DNA of 64,000 bases, taken from the NCBI GenBank assembly GCA_037481935.1, contig JBBFKQ010000002.1, forward strand, positions 124,001-188,000. The letters are read 5' to 3'. Under the pieces are notes generated by a model. That model searched no databases. It was not told the origin of the DNA and was given only the letters and a program-made list of their open reading frames with translations. The stretch comes from Aquificaceae bacterium. Its GTDB lineage: Bacteria; Aquificota; Aquificia; Aquificales; Aquificaceae. Positions 7,470-15,152 of this stretch are shown piece after piece (the stretch's first letter is position 1; every line of letters starts with the position of its first letter). A program made the position numbers and the translations under genes.

Positions 7470-8182
7470 AGGAGATTCTTGCCTATCCTGCCAATTACTG
7501 GCAGACCATGTACGAGATATGGCTCTTTATAGCGGTGGTGATTTATCTCGTCGTATTCATCCCCGGAGCCTATTTCCTCATCAAGTATCGTTATAGGAAG
7601 GGTGTAAATGAAAAAGCTCAGCATGTGCATGAGAGCAAGGCCCTTGAAATACTCTGGACCATAATCCCCACCATAGTGGTCATATACCTGGCAACGCATA
7701 GCTTTGCCTTCTACAGGGTTCAGAGAAATGCTCCAGAAGGTGCCATGGAAATTAAGGTTACTGCCTTCATGTGGGGCTGGGAGTTTGATTATCCTAATGG
7801 TAAGAAGGTCTTTTCCTTTTTCAACAGCGTGGTAAACCCTGAAACAAACACCTACCTTAAGCCAGAAGAGGTTAACGATATGTTCAAGGCATACATACCC
7901 GCAGAAACCCCTGTAAAAGTGCTTCTCACTTCAAGGGACGTGATTCACTCCTTCTATGTTCATCCTGCCAAGGTGACGGAGGATGCTGTACCTGGAAGGA
8001 TAACCCACATGTGGTTTCAGATAAACAAACCTGGGGAATACTGGGTCTTTTGCAGGGAATACTGCGGAACCCAGCATTCAAAGATGGCAGCTGTGCTCAA
8101 GGTTGTTCCTAAGGAAGAGTTTAATAGATGGCTGAACGAAGGTATGCAAACAAGCAATGCTTCAGATAAACAAAACCTTTAA
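7466..8182 (+). CDS. coxB: Cytochrome c oxidase subunit II (CuA)
   Basis: 238 residues with two N-terminal transmembrane helices (about 15-38 and 58-80) and a periplasmic cupredoxin domain. The complete CuA site is visible: the upstream His in VIHSFYVHPAKV, then CREYCGTQHSKM (CxxxCxxxHxxM). The acidic/aromatic patch MWGWEFDYPNG is the electron-entry region. There is no fused cytochrome c domain, so an external c-type cytochrome must be the donor. The AAAGGAGGTG site lies inside the end of sco. Confidence 0.95.
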   Translation: MKEILAYPANYWQTMYEIWLFIAVVIYLVVFIPGAYFLIKYRYRKGVNEKAQHVHESKALEILWTIIPTIVVIYLATHSFAFYRVQRNAPEGAMEIKVTAFMWGWEFDYPNGKKVFSFFNSVVNPETNTYLKPEEVNDMFKAYIPAETPVKVLLTSRDVIHSFYVHPAKVTEDAVPGRITHMWFQINKPGEYWVFCREYCGTQHSKMAAVLKVVPKEEFNRWLNEGMQTSNASDKQNL

Positions 8183-8197
8183 AGGAGGTGCATCACC

Positions 8198-9817
8198 ATG
8201 GCTGCAGTGAGCTACAGGCCCTATTTCAGTGCGGGTCTTAAAGAGTGGATATTTACCACGGACCACAAGAAGATAGGTATCATGTACGGGGTAACCAGCC
8301 TTGTTTTCTTTCTCATAGCTGGTCTATCTGCCCTTGCCATAAGGATGGAGCTCTATCAACCTGGTCTGCAGTATATGGGGGAGGATACTTACAATCAGGC
8401 TCTCACGGTGCATGGAGTTCTCATGCAGTTCTGGTGGGCTGTTGCCATATGGAGCTCTTTTGGTAACTATCTTCTGCCCCTGATGATAGGAGCAAGAGAT
8501 GTTGCATTCCCAAGGCTCAACGCCCTGAGCTACTGGTTTTTCTTCGCCGCGAGCGTGCTTGCCCTCATAACCCTTCTCCCGGGCAACCACATAAGGATGA
8601 TGTGGACGGGTTACCCTCCCTTTTCTCTTAACGAAAACGCAGGACCCGTAGCCTTTTACGCCCTTATAATACATATGCTGGGTGCTTCATCTCTTGCAAG
8701 TGCAATAAATCTGGTAGTAACAAACCTCACCATGAGGGCACCTGGCATAACCCTCAAGAAGATGAACCTCTTTCTGCACTCTTTCCTTGCCATGAACGTT
8801 ATTCAGATTCTTGGTGTTCCTGCCCTTGCGGGTGCAGTGACTATGCTCCTTATGGACAGGTATTTCCATACCGCCTTCTTTGACCCTACGAGGGGTGGAG
8901 ACCCACTTCTCTATCAGAACCTCTTCTGGTTCTACTCTCACCCCGTTGTTTACGTTATGATACTTCCAGCCTTTGGTCTAATATCTGAGATGATAGCCAC
9001 CTTCTCAAGGAGGGAGATTTTTGGCAGGACCTCAATGATAATAGCCATATGGGGTATAGCCATACTTGGCTTTATGGTCTGGATACACCACATGTTTACC
9101 AGCGGTGTGCCAGACTGGATAAGGATACTTTTCTCCTACACAACAGTCCTCATAGGTGTTCCCACGGGTATAAAGATATTCAACTGGATATTTACCCTCT
9201 ACAAGGGCTCTGTGAGGTTTACTGCGCCCATGCTTTACACACTGAGCTCCATATTCATGTTCCTTATAGGTGGTCTTACGGGTATACCCCTAGGACTTCC
9301 GGCCTTTGACATCGCGGTTCACGACTCCCACTTCGTGGTTGCTCACTTCCACTACGTGCTGGGCATGGCTCTGACCCTTGCAGCCTTTGGTGGCTTCCAC
9401 TACTGGTATCCAAAATTCACAGGCAGGATGTATAGCGAGCTGTGGGCTAAGATAGGACTTGTGGTAATTATGATAGGCTCCAACCTTTTCTATTTCCTCC
9501 AGTTCATAGTAGGTCTTGAGGGAATGCCCAGAAGGTATGCAGACTACCCGGCTATAGAGAGCTGGATAAGGCTCCATGAACTTCAGACCGTGGGTGCAAT
9601 GATACTCGGTTTTGGCGTGCTCATAGCCATTTTAAACCTTCTTCTCTCCACAAAGCTTGGCAAAAAGGCGGAAGACAACCCCTGGCAGTCTCCATCCCTT
9701 GAGTGGCTCATACCCTCTCCACCACCACCTCATAACTTCGATAAGACACCTCATATGCCAGAGGACTGGGACCCATACAACTACGAGTGGCTTGAAAAAC
9801 AGCACAGGAAGCAATAA
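8198..9817 (+). CDS. coxA: Cytochrome c oxidase subunit I, A2-type heme-copper oxidase
   Basis: 539 residues with twelve helices. Heme and CuB ligands are recognisable: VHGVLMQFWW, FYSHPVVYV (CuB His with the cross-linked Tyr four residues later) and VHDSHFVVAHFHYVLG. At the position of the D-channel glutamate of A1 enzymes (HPEVY) there is Val, with Tyr-Ser just before the His (YSHP). This is the hallmark of A2-type oxidases. The AAAGGAGGTG site precedes the ATG by 8 nt. This is the terminal oxidase core of aerobic respiration. Confidence 0.95.
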   Translation: MAAVSYRPYFSAGLKEWIFTTDHKKIGIMYGVTSLVFFLIAGLSALAIRMELYQPGLQYMGEDTYNQALTVHGVLMQFWWAVAIWSSFGNYLLPLMIGARDVAFPRLNALSYWFFFAASVLALITLLPGNHIRMMWTGYPPFSLNENAGPVAFYALIIHMLGASSLASAINLVVTNLTMRAPGITLKKMNLFLHSFLAMNVIQILGVPALAGAVTMLLMDRYFHTAFFDPTRGGDPLLYQNLFWFYSHPVVYVMILPAFGLISEMIATFSRREIFGRTSMIIAIWGIAILGFMVWIHHMFTSGVPDWIRILFSYTTVLIGVPTGIKIFNWIFTLYKGSVRFTAPMLYTLSSIFMFLIGGLTGIPLGLPAFDIAVHDSHFVVAHFHYVLGMALTLAAFGGFHYWYPKFTGRMYSELWAKIGLVVIMIGSNLFYFLQFIVGLEGMPRRYADYPAIESWIRLHELQTVGAMILGFGVLIAILNLLLSTKLGKKAEDNPWQSPSLEWLIPSPPPPHNFDKTPHMPEDWDPYNYEWLEKQHRKQ

Positions 9818-9823
9818 GCTGAC

Positions 9824-9839
9824 GGGGCCTGCGCGCCCC
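9824..9839 (+). terminator. Weak hairpin after coxA
   Basis: GGGGC (9824-9828) and GCCCC (9835-9839) flank a 6-nt loop. The following CTTTAAAT is a poor U-tract, so this may be an RNA-processing or partial termination structure rather than a strong terminator. A short ORF begins 8 nt later. Confidence 0.35.
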
Positions 9840-9847
9840 CTTTAAAT

Positions 9848-9994
9848 ATGAGAAAGAAGCTTGCACTCATAATACTTCTGTTACTTGTTGCTCTTTCTTT
9901 CTTTCTAAGTGTTCTTTACTTTGCAAACCCTGAGCACAGAAGGGAGAAAATACAGGAATACAAAAACAAGATAGAAAAGCGAAGGCCTCAGTAG
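9848..9994 (+). CDS. Small single-span membrane protein after coxA
   Basis: 48 residues. MRKK is followed by one hydrophobic helix (LALIILLLLVALSFFLSVLYF) and a charged tail (PEHRREKIQEYKNKIEKRRPQ). The topology is a basic start, one span and a basic coiled tail. No Shine-Dalgarno sequence is obvious, but the ORF lies directly behind coxA on the same strand and only the stop region overlaps the convergent Omp85 gene (7 bp). Small one-helix subunits or assembly factors are common beside heme-copper oxidase genes. Function is not recognised. Confidence 0.5.
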   Translation: MRKKLALIILLLLVALSFFLSVLYFANPEHRREKIQEYKNKIEKRRPQ

Positions 9995-12591
9995 TAGTAG
10001 CCCACAGATAGATACACTTTAAACTTTCTGAACCATTCCTTTTCAAAGGGGAAGGCTATGTCCAGCCTTATGGGTCCTATTGGTGTGTTCACACCCAATG
10101 CTCCACCTGCGTCTGCTTTAACATCCCTGAAAAGGTCTCTGGGCTTGTTGGCAACGCTTCCGGCATCTCCAAAAACAACTCCCACAAAGGGCTCTCTCAG
10201 TGGAAGTATGAATTCAAGCCTTCCAAAGGTGTAATACTTGCCGCCATCAGGCTGACCTACCTCCTCAAAGGAGTAGCCCCTCAGGTCCCTAAGACCTCCC
10301 AGGAAAAACCTGTCAAATATGGGTGCATCCCCCCACACCGCGCCACTTGCTACCTTAAAGCTGAGTTTAAGACCTCTTTGCATGGGTATCAGATAAAAGG
10401 TGGAGAGGTCAAATCTGGCGTAACGCGCATCTCCCTCTACAAGGCTGAAACTTATGCTATCGTAGTGTATCCTGCTGGGTGAGAAAATGTCGTCCTTGAA
10501 CTCTCTTATGAGAAAGGTCCCATATTTTCTGATATGAAATACCTGTCCGTCCACCTTATTTTTCAAAATGCTGAAAACAGGACCTATGGATGTGTCCCTT
10601 GTTATCCTGTATCCCAGCTGAAGGTTAGAACCATAAGAGTCAAGCGTGTAGCTTTTGTGCTCCTCATAGCTTTTAAACATGTTTGATTTAAACCAGTATC
10701 TGCTTGAAAAGAAAAAATTGTCTGAAATGCTCAGGTCATACAGCTCTCTCTTGCCAGTCCTTCTGTATCTAAATCCAGAGGAAATGCCCAGTCCAAAGAG
10801 GTTTTTCAAACCAAGAAAGCTCTCAAGGGAGATATTTTCTTCCGTGTTGTATCCAAGGGAAAGGTCAAAGATTCCTCTTTTGTCTTCAGATACCTGAATC
10901 AGACGGTGCACAAGCTTTTTCTCTCGGTCAACAAAAGTATCTATGGACACACCGCTGAAAATTCCACTGCTCAGCATGTTGTGCAAGGTCATGTCGTTTA
11001 ACATTTCCGAGTAATCTTCTGACTTCTCCGTCATGTAGGAGAGTTCACGGAGTGAAGTTTTATTATAGCCGTAATAAACTGTTTCGCCTGTTTTGTATAC
11101 TGGTCCTTCCTTCACTCTGTATATGTATATGTAAAAGGTTGTTTTTTCATCCTCTTCAATCTTTACATCTATATCATATTCACCCTCCATAAGTCCCTTT
11201 TTGAGGAAATAGTTTTGAAGGTCAAGGTTCAGAGCTTCAATAAAGTCTGTGTTGAATATGGCTGGAAGTTTTTCTCTGTGTTTTTTGAATAGGTTTTCTA
11301 TTTTTTTATTTTCTCCTTCGTATTTCAAGTCTTTCAAAACCTGTTTTTTACCCTGAATAATTTCTATGCGCACTTTCACGCTCTTTTCATCTCTGAGAAT
11401 ATCCTTGTCTAACCTGCCAGTCGCAAGAGTGTAACCATCCTTGCGGAGCTTTTCAAGTTGAGAATTCAGGAGCGCTTCCAGTGTGTCCTCGTCGTAGAGC
11501 TGTCCCTCAAAGCCTTCTCCAACCATCCTGTATCTTTCCCCCTCTTGGACTCTGAAGTTTATGCTCTCTCCTTTTACTTCGTAGTCAACCCTCACATCAA
11601 AAAAACCCTTTCTGTGGTAAGCCCTTATGATGTTTTCCTTTGCCTCCTCAAGAGAGAAGGGGTCAACCCCCTTTCTTTCCAGACCGCTTATTACTGCGAG
11701 CTCCTTTTCTGTGAAAAAGGAAGCACCTTCTGCGTGCACTCTGTATCTTTTTCCTTCAATTATCTGAAAGATGGGTCTGGCAACGAAGCCTCTTCCTGTT
11801 ATGGCACCCAGGGTGGCAAGGGGATGGCTGAAAAGGTTTGATATGCCTTCAGATATTGAGCCGAGTATTCTTAAGGGTTTCCTTTTCACCTCCATTTCTC
11901 TTGGCATAAGAACCTCGTAGAAGGGTCTTTTTAGTCTTAGCTTTTCCAGACCCTCGTAGTAGACAAAGCTATCCCAGAACCCTTCCCCTATGTAAAAGTC
12001 CTGGAGCTGAAACACGCTATCTCTGAAAAGGCTTTCCTTTACCACTCTACCTCTTACAAGCCCTATTGCCTGGTCCAGGATGGAGGGTGGGTAGCTTGAA
12101 CCTCTGTATACTCCTCCCTCTGTAAAATATACTGGTCCCTCATCTATTCCTATGTAGAGGTCTATGTAACCTTCTTCGTCTTTTATCAGCGTCACGCCTA
12201 CTGAGGTGTCAAGAAAACCTCTGTCCATGTAAAGCCTTTTTATCCTTTCTTCTACATCTCCCTCTCTGAACTCAGGACCCCGCACAGGCATACCCTCATA
12301 AAAGCCAAGGTATGAAAGTATCTCCTCCCTCAGAAGTGCCACGTTTCCCCTTATATGTATAGACCTAATTATTGGAAACCTCTCCACATATATGTATATA
12401 CTTTCTCCATCCTCCATGAGGTAAACATCCTTCACATCCTCTATTTTCCTGATAATATCAATCATTTCCCTGTAATTCTGCTGGTTTACAGTCCTCTCCA
12501 GATTGCTTTTCCTGAGTGGGTAATTGGATATGATAAAAACCTGAGCAAAGAGGCTCATGGGAAAAAGGAGGAGAAGAAGAAAAGGGAGCAT
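9988..12591 (-). CDS. Omp85-family outer membrane protein (BamA/TamA type)
   Basis: 867 residues. A signal peptide (LPFLLLLLFPMSLFA) is followed by a series of POTRA-like domains (e.g. IRSIHIRGNVALLREEILSYLGFYEGMPV and RKGVDPFSLEEAKENIIRAYHRKGFFDVRV). The C-terminal half is a surface-antigen beta-barrel. Typical barrel landmarks are FDRFFLGGLRDLRGY (the conserved RGY loop) and GALGVNTPIGPIRLDIAFPF, with a terminal aromatic YYY. Omp85 proteins insert beta-barrel proteins into the outer membrane. The length fits BamA, but TamA cannot be excluded by eye. It is transcribed divergently from flgJ over a shared -10 region. Confidence 0.88.
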   Translation of the reverse strand: MLPFLLLLLFPMSLFAQVFIISNYPLRKSNLERTVNQQNYREMIDIIRKIEDVKDVYLMEDGESIYIYVERFPIIRSIHIRGNVALLREEILSYLGFYEGMPVRGPEFREGDVEERIKRLYMDRGFLDTSVGVTLIKDEEGYIDLYIGIDEGPVYFTEGGVYRGSSYPPSILDQAIGLVRGRVVKESLFRDSVFQLQDFYIGEGFWDSFVYYEGLEKLRLKRPFYEVLMPREMEVKRKPLRILGSISEGISNLFSHPLATLGAITGRGFVARPIFQIIEGKRYRVHAEGASFFTEKELAVISGLERKGVDPFSLEEAKENIIRAYHRKGFFDVRVDYEVKGESINFRVQEGERYRMVGEGFEGQLYDEDTLEALLNSQLEKLRKDGYTLATGRLDKDILRDEKSVKVRIEIIQGKKQVLKDLKYEGENKKIENLFKKHREKLPAIFNTDFIEALNLDLQNYFLKKGLMEGEYDIDVKIEEDEKTTFYIYIYRVKEGPVYKTGETVYYGYNKTSLRELSYMTEKSEDYSEMLNDMTLHNMLSSGIFSGVSIDTFVDREKKLVHRLIQVSEDKRGIFDLSLGYNTEENISLESFLGLKNLFGLGISSGFRYRRTGKRELYDLSISDNFFFSSRYWFKSNMFKSYEEHKSYTLDSYGSNLQLGYRITRDTSIGPVFSILKNKVDGQVFHIRKYGTFLIREFKDDIFSPSRIHYDSISFSLVEGDARYARFDLSTFYLIPMQRGLKLSFKVASGAVWGDAPIFDRFFLGGLRDLRGYSFEEVGQPDGGKYYTFGRLEFILPLREPFVGVVFGDAGSVANKPRDLFRDVKADAGGALGVNTPIGPIRLDIAFPFEKEWFRKFKVYLSVGYYY

Positions 12592-12593
12592 AT

Positions 12594-12603
12594 TATAATT
12601 TTA
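12594..12603. promoter_or_regulatory. Shared divergent -10 region, Omp85 gene / flgJ
   Basis: TATAAT on the plus strand (12594-12599) ends 7 nt before the flgJ ATG. TAAAAT on the minus strand (12603-12598) ends 6 nt before the Omp85 ATG. The two overlap. Neither gene has a Shine-Dalgarno sequence, so both mRNAs are predicted to be leaderless. Confidence 0.6.
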
Positions 12604-12606
12604 GCA

Positions 12607-12882
12607 ATGGACCTCAGCAGAAAGGTGCTCTTTTCAAACCCCGGCCTGGGTTATGCGGATATTCAGAAAAAGGACGAGAAAGAAGTTGCTATTGAGTTTG
12701 AATCCATACTTCTCAAGGAGATTCTGAAGGCAGCCTTCAAGCCAATTCTTGAGAGTAAGTCTTTTGACACCAGGCTATACTACGATACCTTCCTTGAAAA
12801 TCTCAGTAAAAAGCTGGCGGAGGCGGGAGGAATTGGTATAGCAAGGTTCATACTAGAGAACATTAAAGATGGGAAGACTTGA
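12607..12882 (+). CDS. flgJ: FlgJ-type flagellar rod-binding protein (no hydrolase domain)
   Basis: 91 residues matching the N-terminal rod-binding domain of FlgJ: EFESILLKEILKAAFKP (the FES-L-L-KEML pattern), then a Tyr-rich linker and LSKKLAEAGGIGIARFI (the L-K-GGxGxA pattern). The peptidoglycan-hydrolase half of enterobacterial FlgJ is absent, as in many other phyla. ATG 12607 was chosen over an upstream in-frame Met because the longer frame is antisense to the Omp85 gene and a -10 hexamer lies 7 nt before this ATG. The 3' end lies inside the duplicated segment and overlaps the aminotransferase start by 14 nt. Confidence 0.75.
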   Translation: MDLSRKVLFSNPGLGYADIQKKDEKEVAIEFESILLKEILKAAFKPILESKSFDTRLYYDTFLENLSKKLAEAGGIGIARFILENIKDGKT

Positions 12883-13990
12883 CAGGGTAAGTCCTTTTAT
12901 AGTTATGGACATCCTCAAGGAGGCTCAGAACATAGGGGATGTAGTCCATATGGAAATAGGCGAGCCAGACCTTGAACCTCCACCCGGTGCAGTAGAGGCT
13001 CTTGAGAGGGCTGTGAGGGAAAAGAGATACTTCTACACACCAAGCCTCGGCCTATGGGAACTCAGGGAACGCGTAGCCCGGCACTATTACGAATACTATC
13101 ATGTTGACGTATCCCCATCAAGAGTTATCATAACAACGGGCACATCAGGAGCCTTTCTTGTGGCCTATGCCATACTTATGAACGCAGGAGAAAAGGTTGT
13201 GCTTTCTGACCCTTCCTACCCCTGCTACAAGAACTTTGCTCATGTGCTGGACATAGAGCCCCTTTTTGTAAGGGTAGACAGAAGCACAAGGTATCAGATA
13301 GTCCCCGACCAGTTAAAAGACCTCCAGGACTTTACTGCTGTCCATATATCCTCTCCTGCAAACCCCACTGGCACACTCTATGAGGAGGATAATCTGAAGG
13401 CACTTGTAGAATACTGTGAGGAGAGGGGTAAATACTTCATATCGGATGAGATATACCATGGTCTTGTTTATGATAGAAAGGAAAAAACCGCCCTTGAATT
13501 CAGCCAGAAGGCTATAGTTATAAATGGGTTTTCAAAGGCTTTCTGCATGCCTGGCTTCAGGCTTGGCTGGATGATACTCCCTGATGAAGATATGGTAAGA
13601 AGGGCAGAGCTGGTTATACAGAACCTCTACATATCTGCCCCAGTTCTGAGCCAGTATGCTGCCCTGGAAGCTTTTGACTATGACTATCTGAGAAGGGTCA
13701 GGGATGTTTACAGGGAGAGAAGGGATTTTCTTTACGCGGATTTAAGGGATTTACTTGATATTGATGCATATCCCGATGGTGCCTTCTACATCTGGGCGAG
13801 CGTAGAAAAGTATGGACTTGATGGCTACAGCCTGTCGCAGGAGCTTTTGAGAAAGGCAAGGGTTGCAGTTACGCCGGGTATAGATTTTGGAACCAACAAC
13901 ACAGATAGATACATAAGGATATCCTTTGCAAAGGATGGAGGCACCCTCAGAGAGGGTGCCAGAAGGATAAGGGATTACTTTATGAGATAG
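12869..13990 (+). CDS. PLP-dependent class I/II aminotransferase, copy 1
   Basis: 373 residues, fold-type I aminotransferase. N-terminal IGEPDLEPP resembles the substrate-side segment of aspartate-type enzymes. SSPANPTGTL (N165) and SDEIYHGLVY (D193, Y196) bind the PLP ring, and SKAFCMPGFRLGW (K223) carries the Schiff-base lysine. A C-terminal Arg for the substrate carboxylate is in DRYIRISFA. Probably an aspartate, aromatic or alanine-type transaminase; substrate cannot be fixed from motifs. The start lies inside the end of flgJ. The 3' end overlaps the convergent OmpA-like gene by 16 bp. An identical copy lies 2,270 bp downstream. Confidence 0.9.
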   Translation: MGRLDRVSPFIVMDILKEAQNIGDVVHMEIGEPDLEPPPGAVEALERAVREKRYFYTPSLGLWELRERVARHYYEYYHVDVSPSRVIITTGTSGAFLVAYAILMNAGEKVVLSDPSYPCYKNFAHVLDIEPLFVRVDRSTRYQIVPDQLKDLQDFTAVHISSPANPTGTLYEEDNLKALVEYCEERGKYFISDEIYHGLVYDRKEKTALEFSQKAIVINGFSKAFCMPGFRLGWMILPDEDMVRRAELVIQNLYISAPVLSQYAALEAFDYDYLRRVRDVYRERRDFLYADLRDLLDIDAYPDGAFYIWASVEKYGLDGYSLSQELLRKARVAVTPGIDFGTNNTDRYIRISFAKDGGTLREGARRIRDYFMR

Positions 13991-14637
13991 ATTCTCACAG
14001 CCCTCTGCTGCGCATGTTTTGGACCCAGAAGGTCTGCCACCTCCTTACCGTAAGAGGCTATTCTCATTCTTCCAATGTCTACTCCCTTCTTTGCAAGATA
14101 GCTGGCAACCATCTGCGCCCTCCACATGGATAGGTTGAAGTTATACCTGCTGCTTCCCCTTGTGTCTGCAAAACCTACTATAAGCACCTCTCTGCTATCG
14201 CCTCTTAGCTTTTCCACCATATCGTCAAGTTTTTTGGCTTCAGACTTCTTTATGTTGAACCTGTCAAAATCAAAGAAAACCACTCCTACTTCCTCCAGCT
14301 GCCATCTGTAGGGACCAACTCCATCTTCTCTTTTGGGTGCAGGTGCTGGCCTCTGTTCAAGAGCCCTTATCCTTTTTTCGTGGTCTTCAGCCACACCCTC
14401 CAGCTTCTTAACCCTTCCTTCAAGGTCTCCAACCTTCCTGTTTGCCTCTTCTGCCTTTTTGTTTGCCTCTTCTGCCAGCTTCTTGCTCTCAACTATTGCA
14501 TCAAAATATCCCTTGTAGCACTTGTCCAACATGTATTTAGAGAAAACCTCTTGAGGACTTCCGCAGGGGTCCATGGGCTTCTGTTGGGCAAATACAACTC
14601 CGGAGAAAAGAGCTACAGCAAGAACTGCCTTTCTCAT
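13975..14637 (-). CDS. OmpA/Pal-like outer membrane protein, copy 1
   Basis: 220 residues. The signal peptide is MRKAVLAVALFSGVVFA. A Lys/Glu-rich coiled coil follows (AEEANKKAEEANRKVGDLEGRVKKLEG, about 60-100), then a Pro-rich linker (RPAPAPK). The C-terminal OmpA domain contains FFDFDRFNIK, VLIVGFADTRGSSRYN and LSMWRAQMVASYL, the peptidoglycan-binding pattern. ATG 14637 is preferred over an upstream in-frame Met because AGGAGGTGG lies just before it and the signal peptide starts there. Likely an envelope tether. An exact copy is at 16245-16907. Confidence 0.9.
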   Translation of the reverse strand: MRKAVLAVALFSGVVFAQQKPMDPCGSPQEVFSKYMLDKCYKGYFDAIVESKKLAEEANKKAEEANRKVGDLEGRVKKLEGVAEDHEKRIRALEQRPAPAPKREDGVGPYRWQLEEVGVVFFDFDRFNIKKSEAKKLDDMVEKLRGDSREVLIVGFADTRGSSRYNFNLSMWRAQMVASYLAKKGVDIGRMRIASYGKEVADLLGPKHAQQRAVRIYLIK

Positions 14638-14667
14638 GTTTCCACCTCCTTTCCTTGACTTGTATAT

Positions 14668-14673
14668 ATTATA
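14668..14673 (-). promoter_or_regulatory. -10 of the OmpA-like gene, copy 1
   Basis: TATAAT on the minus strand, 30 nt before ATG 14637, followed by a leader with AGGAGGTGG. The same element recurs at 16938-16943 in copy 2. Confidence 0.55.
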
Positions 14674-14696
14674 CATCGCTCTTTATGAAAAAATTG

Positions 14697-15074
14697 TTAA
14701 GTTTTAAAGGAAGCTCTGAGTTTTTCAACTATACTCCTCATGATTTCGTCCGCCTGCTCCCCCTCTCGTGTTATTATCCTGTGAGAAAGGCATAGTGGGG
14801 CAAGTTCAAGAATGTCCTCTGGAACAACGAAATCTCTGTCCCTTGTGAAGGCCATCGCCTTGGCGCAGTTTATGAGGTGCATGAGACCCCTCGTGGATAC
14901 ACCGAGCAGTATCCCAGGGTGCTGCCTGGTGGCATGGGCTATTTCCACCGCAAGGTGGGCAACTTCTGGAGAAACGTAGAACTTTCTTATACTTTCCATG
15001 ACAGAGGCTAGGTCCTGAAGCTTTACCACCGGTTTTAACCTTTCAACTTTTTCAAGGGGATTTTCTCCCCTCAA
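14697..15074 (-). pseudogene. Truncated moxR (C-terminal 125 codons) in copy 1
   Basis: Identical to the last 125 codons of the intact MoxR gene at 16967-17878 but cut at the duplication junction (15075/15076). The Walker A, Walker B and sensor regions are lost. Only the helical lid part remains (from LRGENPLEKVERLKP to RASFKT). A TTG codon could start translation near 15074, but no ribosome-binding site is evident. Most likely non-functional. Confidence 0.9.
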
Positions 15075-15075
15075 T

Positions 15076-15152
15076 GTAAAAAGCTGGCGGAGGCGGGAGG
15101 AATTGGTATAGCAAGGTTCATACTAGAGAACATTAAAGATGGGAAGACTTGA
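15076..15152 (+). pseudogene. Truncated flgJ 3' fragment at the duplication junction
   Basis: The last 77 nt of flgJ (from the KKLAEAGG codons to the stop) repeated at the start of copy 2 and joined to the broken end of antisense moxR. It cannot encode the rod-binding domain. It still overlaps the start of the second aminotransferase copy. Confidence 0.9.

Larger units (their letters stand above)
12806..15075. repeat. Tandem direct repeat, copy 1 (2,270 bp)
   Basis: Positions 12806-15075 recur as 15076-17345 at a constant offset of 2,270 bp. All lines I compared are identical and the encoded proteins are identical. The unit contains the last 77 nt of flgJ, the complete aminotransferase and OmpA-like genes, and the 3' part of moxR. 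The base before copy 1 (12805, A) differs from the base ending it (15075, T), and the first base of the unit (G) differs from 17346 (A). There is therefore no microhomology at the junction. Confidence 0.97.

Noticed and set aside
12355-12606. N-terminal extension of the FlgJ frame by 84 codons
   Set aside because: The extension is antisense to the Omp85 gene and unlike any FlgJ. The start at 12607 follows a -10 hexamer and fits the domain.
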